Positions 52,352-62,046 are shown, numbered from the stretch's first letter. The stretch is DNA of 64,000 nucleotides from Polaribacter sp. (GCA_029250685.1 JAQXEU010000022.1:1-64000); one strand, 5' to 3'. The notes: generated by a model from the sequence alone, not told the origin. A program made the numbers and translations.

Positions 52352-53020
52352 TTATTGTCCGTTTTGGACTTTTTGAATGTATAAATTGTTTGCAATTTTA
52401 TTTGAAATTGAAATCTTTTTATTGTTGATTTTAATGGTCATAGAACCATCAAAGTCTTCTTTTTCAATTACTGTAATTTCTTGTCCTAATGCAATTTTTT
52501 GTTTGTCTAAAAACTGTAAAAATGTTGATGATGAATCGTGTACACCAACACAAATTCCAAATTCATTTATTGTTAAAGTTGCTAATAAGCTTTTTTCAAT
52601 TTGATCTAAATTTCCTTCATTATCAGGAATCGGATCTCCATGTGGATCATACTTTGGAAAACCTAATAAAGCATCAAGTTCGTTAATTAGTTTAGGCGAT
52701 TTGATATGCTCTAATTGTTCTGCAACATCGTGTACTTCATCCCAATTAAAGTTTAATTTTTCTACCAAAAAAACCTCCCACAAACGGTGTTTTCTAATAA
52801 TATTTGCAGCCGTTTTATTGCCTTCTTTTGTTAAAGAAACACCTTGGTATTTCCTATAAACCAACACGTTTTTGTCTGCGAGTTTTTTTACCATATCAGT
52901 TACAGAAGACGCTTTTGTTCTCAATCTTTTTGCAATAGCATTTGTACTTACTCCTTTATTTGAAGTAATTCCCAAATGATAAATTGCTTTTAAATAATTT
53001 TCTTCTGAAGACGTAAACAT
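52352..53020 (-). CDS. DtxR/MntR-family metal-dependent regulator
   Basis: This protein has 222 residues from the ATG at 53020 (MFTSSEENYLKAIYHLG); a TTG at 53035 is in frame but lies at the predicted transcript start. It has a winged HTH (VSTNAIAKRLRTKASSVTDM), a metal-binding dimerisation domain (HDVAEQLEHIKSPKLINELD, HGDPIPD) and a C-terminal FeoA-like SH3 domain (ITVIEKEDFDGSMTIKINNK). It represses or activates metal uptake when bound to Mn or Fe. It is coupled with the ZIP gene. A TACATTTG -7 box is at 53038-53045. Confidence 0.92.
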   Translation of the reverse strand: MFTSSEENYLKAIYHLGITSNKGVSTNAIAKRLRTKASSVTDMVKKLADKNVLVYRKYQGVSLTKEGNKTAANIIRKHRLWEVFLVEKLNFNWDEVHDVAEQLEHIKSPKLINELDALLGFPKYDPHGDPIPDNEGNLDQIEKSLLATLTINEFGICVGVHDSSSTFLQFLDKQKIALGQEITVIEKEDFDGSMTIKINNKKISISNKIANNLYIQKVQNGQ

Positions 53021-53037
53021 GTTCTTTAATTTCAATG

Positions 53038-53045
53038 CAAATGTA
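53038..53045 (-). promoter_or_regulatory. -7 box of the dtxR-ZIP operon
   Basis: Minus-strand TACATTTG matches TAnnTTTG. Its upstream region holds an AT-only palindrome (53064-53077) and an imperfect TTTTA...TAAAA repeat that could be the metalloregulator's own operator. Confidence 0.45.
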
Positions 53046-53114
53046 TTTAATTTTAAGTTAGTATAAAAATATTTTTAGTCTTGTCTAAAAATAAATTATT
53101 ACAAATACTTATAG

Positions 53115-53122
53115 TACATTTG
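53115..53122 (+). promoter_or_regulatory. -7 box of mfd
   Basis: TACATTTG lies 15 bases before the TTG at 53138. A start at 53081 would be upstream of the transcript, so this box helps fix the mfd start. Confidence 0.5.
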
Positions 53123-53137
53123 CTAAAAATAGTTGCA

Positions 53138-56100
53138 TTGAGTACAGAGATTATAATTAATCGATATAAAAATTCTGCTAAGTTTCAGCAGATTTTATCG
53201 GAACTTCAACACGAAAAAAACCATTTTCAAATTACGAATTTGGTTGGATCGTCGTTGTCTTTTGTTATTTCCGAGAGTTTTAAAAAAACAGAAAAACCAT
53301 ACCTTTTAATCTTTAATGATAAAGAAGAAGCGGCTTATTATTTAAATGATTTTGAACAATTGTTGGGTGATAAAAATGTGCTTTTTTATCCAGGTTCATA
53401 TAGAAGGCCTTATCAAATTGAAGAAGTAGATAACGCAAATATTCTATTAAGGTCTGAGGTTTTAAATCGAATAAATTCACAGAAAAAACCTGCAATAATT
53501 GTAACATATCCAGATGCGTTGTTCGAAAAAGTTGTTACTAAAAGAGAATTAGAAAAGAACACCTTAAAACTAAGTATTGGCGAAAATCTTTCACTAGATT
53601 TTGTAAACGAAGTATTGTTCGAGTACAATTTTAATCGTGTTGATTTTGTAACTGAACCTGGCGAATTTTCTGTTCGTGGTGGAATTATAGATGTGTTTTC
53701 TTTTTCGAATGATGAACCCTACAGAATTGAGTTTTTTGGCGACGAAATAGAAAGTATTAGAACCTTTGATGTAGAAACACAGCTTTCTATAGAAAAATTG
53801 AAAAAAATCAGCATTATGCCAAATGTTGAGAATAAAGCATTGCAAGAAAAGCGTGAAAGTTTTTTAAAATATATTTCATCAAAAACAATTATTTTTCATC
53901 AAAATATAGAATTATTAACGGGTAAATTAGATACTTTTTACGCAAAAGCAACCGAAGCCTTTAAAGAATTATCTACAGAAATAAAACACGCAAAACCCGA
54001 CGAATTATTTTGTAATGGCGCGTTTATAAAAGAACAAATCAATCAATTTTCTGCCGTTGCAATCAATCAATCAGAAAAAGCAAAAACTTCTACAAACGTC
54101 ACGTTTAAAGTTTCTCCTCAACCATCTTTCAATAAACAATTTGATCTTTTAATCAAGAATTTAAATAACTATTCTAAACAAGGTTATACCAATTATTTAT
54201 TTTGTGGAAATGAAAAACAAGCACAACGTTTTCATGATATTTTTAATGATGTTGAAGAAGAAGTTCATTACGAAACGATTGTTTTTCCAATTCATGAAGG
54301 GTTTATTGATGCCGACGAAAAAATAGTTTGTTATACAGATCATCAAATCTTTGAACGTTATCATAAATTCAGATTAAAAAATGGTTATGCAAAAAAGCAA
54401 TCTATCACATTAAAAGAAATCAATAATTTAGAAATTGGAGATTATGTAACACATATTGATCACGGAATTGGAAAATTTGGTGGTTTACAGAAAATTGATG
54501 TTGAAGGAAATAAACAAGAAGCCATCAAATTAATTTATGGTGACCGCGATATTTTATACATCAGCATTCACTCATTGCATAAAATTTCGAAGTTCAACGG
54601 AAAAGATGGAAAACCGCCAAAAATTTACAAATTAGGTTCTGGGGTTTGGAAAAAAATCAAACAAAAAACCAAAGCTAGAGTTAAACATATTGCCTTCAAT
54701 TTAATTCAACTATACGCAAAAAGGCGTTTAGAAAAAGGATTCCAATTTGGTCCAGACACACATATGCAACATGAGTTGGAAGCGAGTTTTATTTATGAAG
54801 ATACGCCAGATCAATTTACATCAACACAAGATGTAAAAACGGATATGGAAAAAGAACAACCAATGGACAGATTGGTTTGTGGAGATGTTGGTTTCGGTAA
54901 AACAGAAATTGCTATTAGGGCTGCTTTTAAAGCAGTTGATAACGGAAAACAAGTTGCCATTTTAGTGCCAACAACTATTTTGGCGTATCAACATTTTAGA
55001 ACATTTACGGAACGGCTAAAAAACTTTCCTGTAACAATAGATTACCTAAATAGGTTTAGAACAACCAATCAAAAAAACCAAGTAATTGAAGGTATTTCTG
55101 ATGGAAGTGTTGATATTGTTATTGGAACACATCAATTAACAAATCAGCGAGTGCAATTCAAGGATTTAGGGTTATTAATTATTGATGAAGAACAAAAATT
55201 TGGTGTAGCTGTAAAAGACAAATTAAAAACGATAAAAGAAAATGTTGATACGTTAACATTAACGGCAACTCCAATTCCAAGAACGCTACAATTTAGCTTA
55301 ATGGCAGCGAGAGATTTATCAGTAATTACAACACCGCCACCAAATCGTCATCCTGTAGAAACTAATGTAATCCGTTTTAGTGAAGAAACAATTAGAGATG
55401 CTGTTTCATATGAAATCTCTCGAGGCGGACAAGTGTTTTTCATCCACAACAGAATCGAAAACATTAAAGAAGTTGCTGGTTTATTACAACGATTAATCCC
55501 GTCTGCAAAAATCGGAATTGGTCATGGTCAAATGGAAGGAAGAAAGCTAGAGGAATTGATGCTCGGTTTTATGAATAATGAGTTTGATGTATTGGTTTCT
55601 ACTACAATTGTTGAAAGCGGTTTAGACGTACCAAATGCCAACACTATTTTTATTAATAACGCCAATAATTTTGGTCTTTCAGATTTACATCAAATGCGTG
55701 GACGTGTTGGTAGGTCTAATAAAAAAGCCTTTTGTTACTTTATTACGCCACCATATCATATGATGACAGATGACGCGAGAAAACGAATTACAGCATTAGA
55801 ATTATTTTCTGATTTAGGAAGCGGAATTAATATTGCCATGAAAGATTTAGAAATTCGTGGGGCAGGTGATTTATTGGGTGGAGAACAAAGTGGATTTATC
55901 AATGATATTGGATTTGATACGTATCAAAAAATACTTTCTGAAGCGATTGAAGAGTTGAAGGAAAATGAGTTTAAAGAATTGTATCCGACTGATAAAACAA
56001 AACCGAAAGAGTTTGTAAAAGAGGTAACAATTGATACCGATTTCGAAATTTTGTTTCCTGATGATTATGTGAACTCGATTACAGAACGTTTGAATTTATA

Positions 56101-56473
56101 CAACGAATTGGCCAGTTTAACAAAAGAGGTTGAAATCAAACAATTTGAAACAAAATTGATTGATCGATTTGGGGAATTACCAATTCAGGTTGTGGATTTA
56201 TTAGACTCTGTTCGCATAAAGTGGTTTGCTAAAAAATCTGGTTTAGAAAAAATCCTTTTAAAGAAAAAACGCATGATTGGTTATTTTGTTTCTGATCAAC
56301 AAAGTTCCTTTTATCAAACAGAAAACTTCACAAACATGTTAAAATACGTACAACAAAACAGTAAAAGCTGTGTCATGAAAGAAAAGGAAACTAAAAATGG
56401 TTTGCGATTATTAATTACGTTTATTCATATAGATTCTGTTTCTAAAGCATTGTCTGTTTTAAAAGCTGTTTAA
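53138..56473 (+). CDS. mfd: Transcription-repair coupling factor
   Basis: This protein has 1111 residues from the TTG at 53138 (read MSTEIIINRYKNS). A longer frame from 53081 starts before the predicted promoter. N-terminal UvrB-like domains are followed by the CarD-like RNA polymerase interaction domain (EIGDYVTHIDHGIGKFGGL). The SF2 motor has Walker A VCGDVGFGKTEIA, DEEQ box IIDEEQKFG and motif VI QMRGRVGRS. A TRCF C-terminal domain closes it. It removes stalled RNA polymerase and recruits UvrA. A DMT transporter follows after 1 base. Confidence 0.96.
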   Translation: MSTEIIINRYKNSAKFQQILSELQHEKNHFQITNLVGSSLSFVISESFKKTEKPYLLIFNDKEEAAYYLNDFEQLLGDKNVLFYPGSYRRPYQIEEVDNANILLRSEVLNRINSQKKPAIIVTYPDALFEKVVTKRELEKNTLKLSIGENLSLDFVNEVLFEYNFNRVDFVTEPGEFSVRGGIIDVFSFSNDEPYRIEFFGDEIESIRTFDVETQLSIEKLKKISIMPNVENKALQEKRESFLKYISSKTIIFHQNIELLTGKLDTFYAKATEAFKELSTEIKHAKPDELFCNGAFIKEQINQFSAVAINQSEKAKTSTNVTFKVSPQPSFNKQFDLLIKNLNNYSKQGYTNYLFCGNEKQAQRFHDIFNDVEEEVHYETIVFPIHEGFIDADEKIVCYTDHQIFERYHKFRLKNGYAKKQSITLKEINNLEIGDYVTHIDHGIGKFGGLQKIDVEGNKQEAIKLIYGDRDILYISIHSLHKISKFNGKDGKPPKIYKLGSGVWKKIKQKTKARVKHIAFNLIQLYAKRRLEKGFQFGPDTHMQHELEASFIYEDTPDQFTSTQDVKTDMEKEQPMDRLVCGDVGFGKTEIAIRAAFKAVDNGKQVAILVPTTILAYQHFRTFTERLKNFPVTIDYLNRFRTTNQKNQVIEGISDGSVDIVIGTHQLTNQRVQFKDLGLLIIDEEQKFGVAVKDKLKTIKENVDTLTLTATPIPRTLQFSLMAARDLSVITTPPPNRHPVETNVIRFSEETIRDAVSYEISRGGQVFFIHNRIENIKEVAGLLQRLIPSAKIGIGHGQMEGRKLEELMLGFMNNEFDVLVSTTIVESGLDVPNANTIFINNANNFGLSDLHQMRGRVGRSNKKAFCYFITPPYHMMTDDARKRITALELFSDLGSGINIAMKDLEIRGAGDLLGGEQSGFINDIGFDTYQKILSEAIEELKENEFKELYPTDKTKPKEFVKEVTIDTDFEILFPDDYVNSITERLNLYNELASLTKEVEIKQFETKLIDRFGELPIQVVDLLDSVRIKWFAKKSGLEKILLKKKRMIGYFVSDQQSSFYQTENFTNMLKYVQQNSKSCVMKEKETKNGLRLLITFIHIDSVSKALSVLKAV

Positions 56474-56474
56474 T

Positions 56475-57338
56475 TTGAAAAACACACATACAAATCAACT
56501 TTTCGGATTGTTATTGGCAACATTATTTATCAGCACTTCTGGTGTTTTAGGTAAATACATTGCAATGCCATCTGAAGTTATTGTTTGGTTTCGTTCTGCT
56601 ATTGCAATGGTTTTCTTATATTTTTATTGCAATCTGAAAAATATTAGTTTAAAAATCACTCGTGTAAAAGACATTCCTTCTTTAGTGATTAGTTCTTTGT
56701 TCTTAGGAGCACATTGGATTACGTATTTCTATTCTTTAAAACTATCAAATGTTGCTATTGGAGTTTTGTCTTTATATACATTTCCTGTGATTACAGCTAT
56801 GTTAGAACCTCTTTTTATGAAAACAAAATTTGACTATGTTCATGTTTTGTTGGCGTTGTTGGTTTTATTAGGTATCTATATTCTTGTCCCAGACTTAAAT
56901 CTACAAAGTTCGTATACAAAAGGGATTTTGTTTGGGGTTTTATCTGCATTTTTATATGCTGTTAGAAGTTTAATTCTAAAAAGAAATCACACACATAAAT
57001 ACCATGGATCTACCATTATGTTTTATCAAACAATGATAATAAGTGTTGTGCTAATTCCTGTACTCTTTTTTATGGATGTTTCAAATATTACGACTCAATA
57101 CCCATATGTTTTGTTGTTAGGTGTTCTTACGACCGCATTAGGGCATAGCTTAATGGTGAGAGCATTTAAACATTTCTCCGTTTCAACCGCAACAATAATC
57201 AGTAGTGTTCAGCCAATATTCGGAATTCTTTTAGCGTTCTTATTCTTAAATGAAATTCCGACCATCAATACTTTTTTTGGTGGATTGTTGATTTTATCTA
57301 CCGTTGTAATTGAAAGTATTCGATCTAAGAAAAAGTAG
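56475..57338 (+). CDS. EamA-family (DMT) transporter
   Basis: This 287-residue protein has about ten hydrophobic segments in two EamA halves (LFGLLLATLFISTSGVLGKY; GILFGVLSAFLYAVRSLILK). It starts at TTG, 1 base after the mfd stop, so it is co-transcribed with mfd. The substrate is unknown. It is a different subfamily from the 22.4 kb transporter. It converges on dprA with 2 bases between stops. Confidence 0.88.
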   Translation: MKNTHTNQLFGLLLATLFISTSGVLGKYIAMPSEVIVWFRSAIAMVFLYFYCNLKNISLKITRVKDIPSLVISSLFLGAHWITYFYSLKLSNVAIGVLSLYTFPVITAMLEPLFMKTKFDYVHVLLALLVLLGIYILVPDLNLQSSYTKGILFGVLSAFLYAVRSLILKRNHTHKYHGSTIMFYQTMIISVVLIPVLFFMDVSNITTQYPYVLLLGVLTTALGHSLMVRAFKHFSVSTATIISSVQPIFGILLAFLFLNEIPTINTFFGGLLILSTVVIESIRSKKK

Positions 57339-57340
57339 TT

Positions 57341-58465
57341 TTAAATAGCCTCAAACAATTTTCCTGGTAAGGGTTTTAAAACGCCCTTCATTTCTAATTG
57401 TAATAAAAATGGTGCTAATTTATAAATCGGAATTTGACAATCTAAAGCAATTACATCCAATAGTTGTTTTCCGTTATTTAATAAGTAATCGTAAATTTTT
57501 TGCTCCTCAGAATTTAACTCAATAAATAATTGTTGTTGTTTAGGTGTAGCGTTTTTCGCTTGAGACAAATCCCAATTGAGCATTTTTGCCACATCTTCAG
57601 CAGATGTTAACAAGGCTGCTTTGTGATCTTTAATTAAACGATTAGATCCTTTACTGAACAAGTCTGTTGTTCTTCCAGGAACTGCAAAAACATCTCTATC
57701 GTACGAATTAGCAATATCTGCAGTAACTAAAGAGCCCCCTTTTTCAGCAGATTCTATAATAATTGTTGCCTGAGAAATACCAGCAACAATTCTATTTCGT
57801 TTTAAAAAATTTTCTCTCAAAGGGTTTTCATCATGCCAAAATTCTGTGATAAATCCGCCATTTTCATTCACTTGATTGATATATTTTTTATGAACTTTCG
57901 GATAAATTTGCTCAAAACCATGTGCCAAAACAGCAATGGTTTGTAATTCGTTTTTTATGGCTTCCTTATGTGCACATATATCAACTCCGTAAGCAAATCC
58001 GCTTACAATTATTGGGTTGTATTGTTTGATGTCTTTTATAAATTCTTTGCAAAAACCACGCCCATAAGAAGTCATATTCCGTGTACCAACAATACTGATG
58101 ATGCGTTCATTTTTTAAGTCGATTTTTCCATCTTTAAAAATTAAAATTGGTGAATCGATGCATTGTTGCAAGTTTTTGGGGAAATCATCTTCTAAAAAGT
58201 AAGAGGTTGTAATGTTATTTTCTTCGATGTAATTAAGTTCTGTTTCGGCAAGAATTTCGTTTTTCTTATCAAACAATTGATTGGTAACGTGTGTTCCAAT
58301 TCCATTGACTTTTAATAAAGTAGCGGGTTTTTCTTTAAATATCTGACGAACATCGCCAGTGGCAACAATTAGCTTTTTTGCTAAAATATCGCCCACAGCT
58401 TTTGTCTTTTGCAAACGCAAAATGGCTTTTAATTTTTCTTTTTTCAAATCGCAATAATTTGACAA
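57341..58465 (-). CDS. dprA: DNA-processing protein DprA
   Basis: This 374-residue protein loads RecA on incoming single-stranded DNA in natural transformation. It has an N-terminal helix-hairpin-helix-like region (LLKVNGIGTHVTNQLF), then the Rossmann-like DprA core (IVGTRNMTSYGRGF, VSGFAYGVDICAHKEAI, IIESAEKGGSLVTADIANSY, FAVPGRTTDLFSKGSNRLI) and a C-terminal winged helix. The start is a TTG at 58465. It is divergent from the HU/SPOR gene. Confidence 0.93.
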   Translation of the reverse strand: MSNYCDLKKEKLKAILRLQKTKAVGDILAKKLIVATGDVRQIFKEKPATLLKVNGIGTHVTNQLFDKKNEILAETELNYIEENNITTSYFLEDDFPKNLQQCIDSPILIFKDGKIDLKNERIISIVGTRNMTSYGRGFCKEFIKDIKQYNPIIVSGFAYGVDICAHKEAIKNELQTIAVLAHGFEQIYPKVHKKYINQVNENGGFITEFWHDENPLRENFLKRNRIVAGISQATIIIESAEKGGSLVTADIANSYDRDVFAVPGRTTDLFSKGSNRLIKDHKAALLTSAEDVAKMLNWDLSQAKNATPKQQQLFIELNSEEQKIYDYLLNNGKQLLDVIALDCQIPIYKLAPFLLQLEMKGVLKPLPGKLFEAI

Positions 58466-58530
58466 TCAATATACAACAAATTTTTGTTGATAAGTTTCTA
58501 ATCAGTCTCGGATTTTTTGCAAAAAAATAC

Positions 58531-58538
58531 TAACTTTG
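58531..58538 (+). promoter_or_regulatory. -7 box of the HU/SPOR gene
   Basis: TAACTTTG matches TAnnTTTG 5 bases before the ATG at 58544, so the transcript may be nearly leaderless. This argues against the longer upstream start at 58517. Confidence 0.5.
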
Positions 58539-58543
58539 TTATT

Positions 58544-59452
58544 ATGACTTTAACTAGCTACATCAACGATTTATTATACAGATACGATTGCGTAATTATA
58601 CCAGATTTTGGGGGATTTGTAACCAATGCTATTTCGGCAAAAGTGAATCATTTTTCACACACATTTTATCCACCAACAAAACAAATCACGTTTAATTCGC
58701 ATTTAAAAAACAATGATGGTTTATTAGCAAATCATATTGCTTCTTCAGAAAATATTTCTTTTGAAAAAGCTTCTAAGAAAATTAGTGAAATTGTAAATAG
58801 TTGGAATACTCAATTAAAAACCGAAGCTGTTGTTATTGGTAAAGTTGGGAGTTTGTCTTTAAACAAAGAAAAGCAACTAATTTTTGAACCAAATACCGCA
58901 TCGAATTATTTGATTGAAACTTTCGGAATGAATGCTTTAAGTTCCCCTGCTGTTAAGCGTTTAGAATATCAAAAAGAAGCTACAATATTAGCGCCAGTTG
59001 TTGTTACTAAAAAGTCTTCAAACTTTTTAAAATACGCTGCTTCTGTTGCAATTTTATTTGCTGTTGGTACAATTGGATGGAACGGTTATCAGAACAATCA
59101 ATTACAAGAACAATACACAAAACAACAATCTGATGTTGAGAAGAAAATTCAATCTGCAACTTTTGTTATTGGAGATCCTTTACCAACAATTCAGTTAAAT
59201 GTTGAAAAAGAAGGACCAAAAAACTTTCACATTATTGCTGGTGCTTTTGAGTTTCCAGAAAATGCTGAAAAGAAACTACGTCAATTAAAAGCGAAAGGTT
59301 TTGATGCAGAAATCATCGGAAAAAACAGATGGGGTTTAACACAAGTAACGTATTCTAGTTTTAGAACCAGAGCAGAAGCTTATAAAAGCTTAGAAGAAAT
59401 CAGAAGCTCTCATTCTGAAGATGCCTGGATGTTTATAAAGAAATTACAGTAA
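58544..59452 (+). CDS. HU-CCDC81 and SPOR domain envelope protein
   Basis: This protein has 302 residues from the ATG at 58544 (MTLTSYINDLLYRYDCVIIP). The N-terminal part matches the paired HU-CCDC81 domains of Bacteroidetes (IPDFGGFVTN, VGKVGSLSLNKEKQLIFEPN). A membrane helix follows (YAASVAILFAVGTIGWNGY). A C-terminal SPOR domain of about 75 residues (FHIIAGAFEFPENAEKKLRQ, WGLTQVTYSSFRTRAEAYKS) should bind denuded peptidoglycan at the division site. DNA binding by the cytoplasmic HU-like part with septal targeting of the SPOR part would link nucleoid and septum; this is inference. Confidence 0.92.
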   Translation: MTLTSYINDLLYRYDCVIIPDFGGFVTNAISAKVNHFSHTFYPPTKQITFNSHLKNNDGLLANHIASSENISFEKASKKISEIVNSWNTQLKTEAVVIGKVGSLSLNKEKQLIFEPNTASNYLIETFGMNALSSPAVKRLEYQKEATILAPVVVTKKSSNFLKYAASVAILFAVGTIGWNGYQNNQLQEQYTKQQSDVEKKIQSATFVIGDPLPTIQLNVEKEGPKNFHIIAGAFEFPENAEKKLRQLKAKGFDAEIIGKNRWGLTQVTYSSFRTRAEAYKSLEEIRSSHSEDAWMFIKKLQ

Positions 59453-59501
59453 AACACTTTTTTAAATACGAATATCGCAATAACATTAATTTGTTATTGT
59501 T

Positions 59502-59509
59502 TATCTTTG
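59502..59509 (+). promoter_or_regulatory. -7 box of the thioesterase gene
   Basis: TATCTTTG lies 25 bases before the ATG. No convincing -33 box at the right spacing. Confidence 0.5.
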
Positions 59510-59534
59510 CGAATAATTTAAAATTCTATTTCTA

Positions 59535-60044
59535 ATGAGTTCAAAAACTCCATCCGAATCATTAACTGTTTTAACAGATATGGTTTTACCAGGCGAAACA
59601 AATCCTTTAAATAATTTATTTGGTGGTGAACTGTTAGCAAGAATGGATAGAGCTTGTAGCATTGCTGCACGTAGACATTCTAGAAGAATTGTTGTAACCG
59701 CATCAGTAAATCATGTTTCTTTCACAAAAGCTGTACCTGTTGGAAGTGTTGTAACTGTAGAAGCAAAGGTTTCAAGGGCTTTTAAGTCTTCTATGGAAGT
59801 GTATGTTGATGTTTGGATTGAAGACAGAGAATCTGGTTTAAAATCTAGAGCAAATGAAGGTATTTACACATTTGTTGCTGTTGATGAAACAGGAAGTCCT
59901 GTTCCTGTTCCGAAAATTATACCAGAAACCGATTTAGAAAAAGAGCGTTTTGACGGAGCGTTAAGAAGAAAACAATTGAGTTTGATTTTATCTGGAAAAA
60001 TGGATCCAAATAATGCTACAGAATTAAAAGCGCTGTTTAATTAA
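59535..60044 (+). CDS. Acyl-CoA thioesterase (hotdog fold)
   Basis: This 169-residue hotdog-fold thioesterase is of the YciA/BFIT type. It has the conserved NPLNNLFGGELLARMDRACS with the catalytic Asp/Asn region, VTASVNHVSF and a long helix. It hydrolyses acyl-CoA to free CoA and fatty acid; chain length cannot be read. It is a single gene with its own -7 box. It converges on the EnvC-like gene with 1 base between stops. Confidence 0.92.
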   Translation: MSSKTPSESLTVLTDMVLPGETNPLNNLFGGELLARMDRACSIAARRHSRRIVVTASVNHVSFTKAVPVGSVVTVEAKVSRAFKSSMEVYVDVWIEDRESGLKSRANEGIYTFVAVDETGSPVPVPKIIPETDLEKERFDGALRRKQLSLILSGKMDPNNATELKALFN

Positions 60045-60045
60045 A

Positions 60046-61263
60046 TTATCTTTTTAACAACCAACTTGCTGGGTTTTGCCTATTTGTTTCTTTATGTAAA
60101 ACAAAAATCAATGTCGTTTTTTGATTGATTTTATTGGTGAAAATCTTTCCTAAAACTTGACCTGTTATAACGTTATCACCTTTTTTCACTGTTAACGTTT
60201 CTAAATTATTATAGGTTGTGATATAATTTCCATGTTGAATTAAAACTGCTTTTTTCCCACCAGTTAGAACTTGTATTGCCAAAACTTTTCCGTTAAAAAC
60301 ACTTTTTGCAGTTGCTCCTTTATCGGTTGCAATGTGCAAACCAGAACTTGTAATTGTTATTCCGCGTAAAGTTGGATGTGCCTGTGTGCCAAATCTTCTA
60401 ACGACCAGGCCGCTCTTTACTGGCCAAGGTAATTTTCCTTTATTACTTTCAAACTTTTTTGCTAATATTTTAGCTTCTGGAGTTAATGCAAATCCTTTGG
60501 CTTTTTTGATGCCTTTTAAAGCATTAGATTTTGCAATAGCGGCTTTAATAATTTTATCTATTTGTGCCGAAATTTTACGTTCCTCTTGTTGCTTCGCTTT
60601 TATTTCTCTGATGTATTTTCTTTCGTTTCTTTTTATTTGAGAAACTAATCTTACTTTATTTTTTTTATCTGTTTCATTTTGTGTTTTTTCAGCAATTTCA
60701 ACTTTAATCAATGTCTCTTTTGCTTGTTTCTTTAATGAAAGTGAATCGTTTAATTTTTTTACAACATTCGTTTGAACCACAATTTCTTCTCCTTGCTTTT
60801 TTCGAAAAGAAGTGTATTGTTTCATGTATTGCATACGCTTGTATGCTTGTCTAAAACTTTCTGATGACATAAAAAACAGCAACTGACTTTGTTTAGATTT
60901 GCTTTTGTATGATTTAAAAATCATGTCAGCATAATCTTTCTTTAAAACGGCAAGTTCTTTGGTTAATTTTGCAATTTCTTTTTCGTTTTTACCTATTTCT
61001 GAGGACAAAACGACAGCTTCACTATTAATCGTTTTTAAGTACTCTGTTCTCGTTGCTATTTTTTTGGTAAGATCATCTAAAGCTTCTAAAGCGTTTTTTT
61101 CTTTTTTCTGCTCGGTAAACAACAGCTTATTTACTTTAACAATTTCTTGTTTTAATTTTTTTCGTTTTTCTTCTAATTGCTTTCTTGTTTGCGCATAAGA
61201 AGTATCAATATTAGAGAATAAAGCGACTAAAAATACACAGAAAAAAAGTTTAAAAGCTTTCAT
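60046..61263 (-). CDS. EnvC-like murein hydrolase activator with degenerate LytM domain
   Basis: This 405-residue exported protein has a signal peptide (MKAFKLFFCVFLVALFSN), long coiled coils (residues about 25-260, rich in Lys, Glu and Gln) and a C-terminal M23/LytM fold. The zinc-site motifs are broken: the first motif reads SSGLHIATDKG and the HxH motif reads FVLHKE. It is thus an activator of amidases, like E. coli EnvC, not an enzyme. The ATG overlaps the stop of the DUF4292 gene (TAATG). TPR, DUF4292 and this gene form one operon. Confidence 0.9.
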   Translation of the reverse strand: MKAFKLFFCVFLVALFSNIDTSYAQTRKQLEEKRKKLKQEIVKVNKLLFTEQKKEKNALEALDDLTKKIATRTEYLKTINSEAVVLSSEIGKNEKEIAKLTKELAVLKKDYADMIFKSYKSKSKQSQLLFFMSSESFRQAYKRMQYMKQYTSFRKKQGEEIVVQTNVVKKLNDSLSLKKQAKETLIKVEIAEKTQNETDKKNKVRLVSQIKRNERKYIREIKAKQQEERKISAQIDKIIKAAIAKSNALKGIKKAKGFALTPEAKILAKKFESNKGKLPWPVKSGLVVRRFGTQAHPTLRGITITSSGLHIATDKGATAKSVFNGKVLAIQVLTGGKKAVLIQHGNYITTYNNLETLTVKKGDNVITGQVLGKIFTNKINQKTTLIFVLHKETNRQNPASWLLKR

Positions 61264-62039
61264 TAAAAAACAACTTGTTTATAACCTCTTGGCGCTCTAA
61301 AAGGAATTGAAATATTCTTATTAAAAATCACTGATCTATAATCAATATCTAAATTGGTGAATTTTCCGTTGTCTTTTGCTCTAATTTCAATTTTTTTCGG
61401 AAAAACTTCACCATCAATTGTTGAGTAGCTTTTATAAGCAACTTTTAATTCTTGCTTTTTTGGACTATTCTGCAATGCTTGCATATCTAGCTTAAAATGA
61501 TTTGGATTGATCCAAAACAATATATCAAAAAGTGTTTTTTGTTGAACGGGTAACAATAAATGTGCATCGTTATCAACTACAGATTTATATCTCTGCATTT
61601 TTAAATCAAAAATAGTTTCGCCTATCAACATACTTTGTAATTGTTTGAAGTTTACTTCAGCACCAAACATTTTTTCAAGTAATTTAAAATTTCCTTTAAA
61701 ATAAGTTCTATTGATTTTCTCGTAATAACTAACAGAGGTTGGAGTGATTTTTGCTCTCGCTAATAAAACCAGCCCTTTATAAGTAACGTTAATCCAAATT
61801 ACCTTGTCGGTTTCTATACGTAATTTTACTTTTAATTTATGCTTTTGCTTTTCATCTTTGTAAGCAACATTCATTTTCGCATCAATTGTCCTTTTATTAA
61901 GAAATGTAGCAATGTGTTTCTTAGAAACTTTTCTTGCAGACATTTTTTTAGTGACATTCGTTTTACTAACTGCAATACTTTTCGTTTTACATGAAGTAAA
62001 AACCAGAAAAGTCACTAAAATCAATCGAAAAAACTTCAT
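61263..62039 (-). CDS. DUF4292 lipoprotein
   Basis: This 258-residue protein has a lipobox at the end of its signal peptide (MKFFRLILVTFLVFTSCKTK), so it is anchored by lipid. The body is beta-rich like LolA/LolB-type folds (VIWINVTYKGLVLLARAKIT, VDNDAHLLLPVQQKTLFDIL), which is consistent with DUF4292. A lipid- or lipoprotein-handling role is inference. It is between the TPR gene (7 bases) and the EnvC-like gene (1-base overlap). Confidence 0.9.
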   Translation of the reverse strand: MKFFRLILVTFLVFTSCKTKSIAVSKTNVTKKMSARKVSKKHIATFLNKRTIDAKMNVAYKDEKQKHKLKVKLRIETDKVIWINVTYKGLVLLARAKITPTSVSYYEKINRTYFKGNFKLLEKMFGAEVNFKQLQSMLIGETIFDLKMQRYKSVVDNDAHLLLPVQQKTLFDILFWINPNHFKLDMQALQNSPKKQELKVAYKSYSTIDGEVFPKKIEIRAKDNGKFTNLDIDYRSVIFNKNISIPFRAPRGYKQVVF

Positions 62040-62046
62040 TAAAATT

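Noticed and set aside
53081..53137. Longer Mfd start at TTG 53081
   Set aside because: A consensus -7 box at 53115-53122 lies downstream of it, and the extra residues do not resemble the family.
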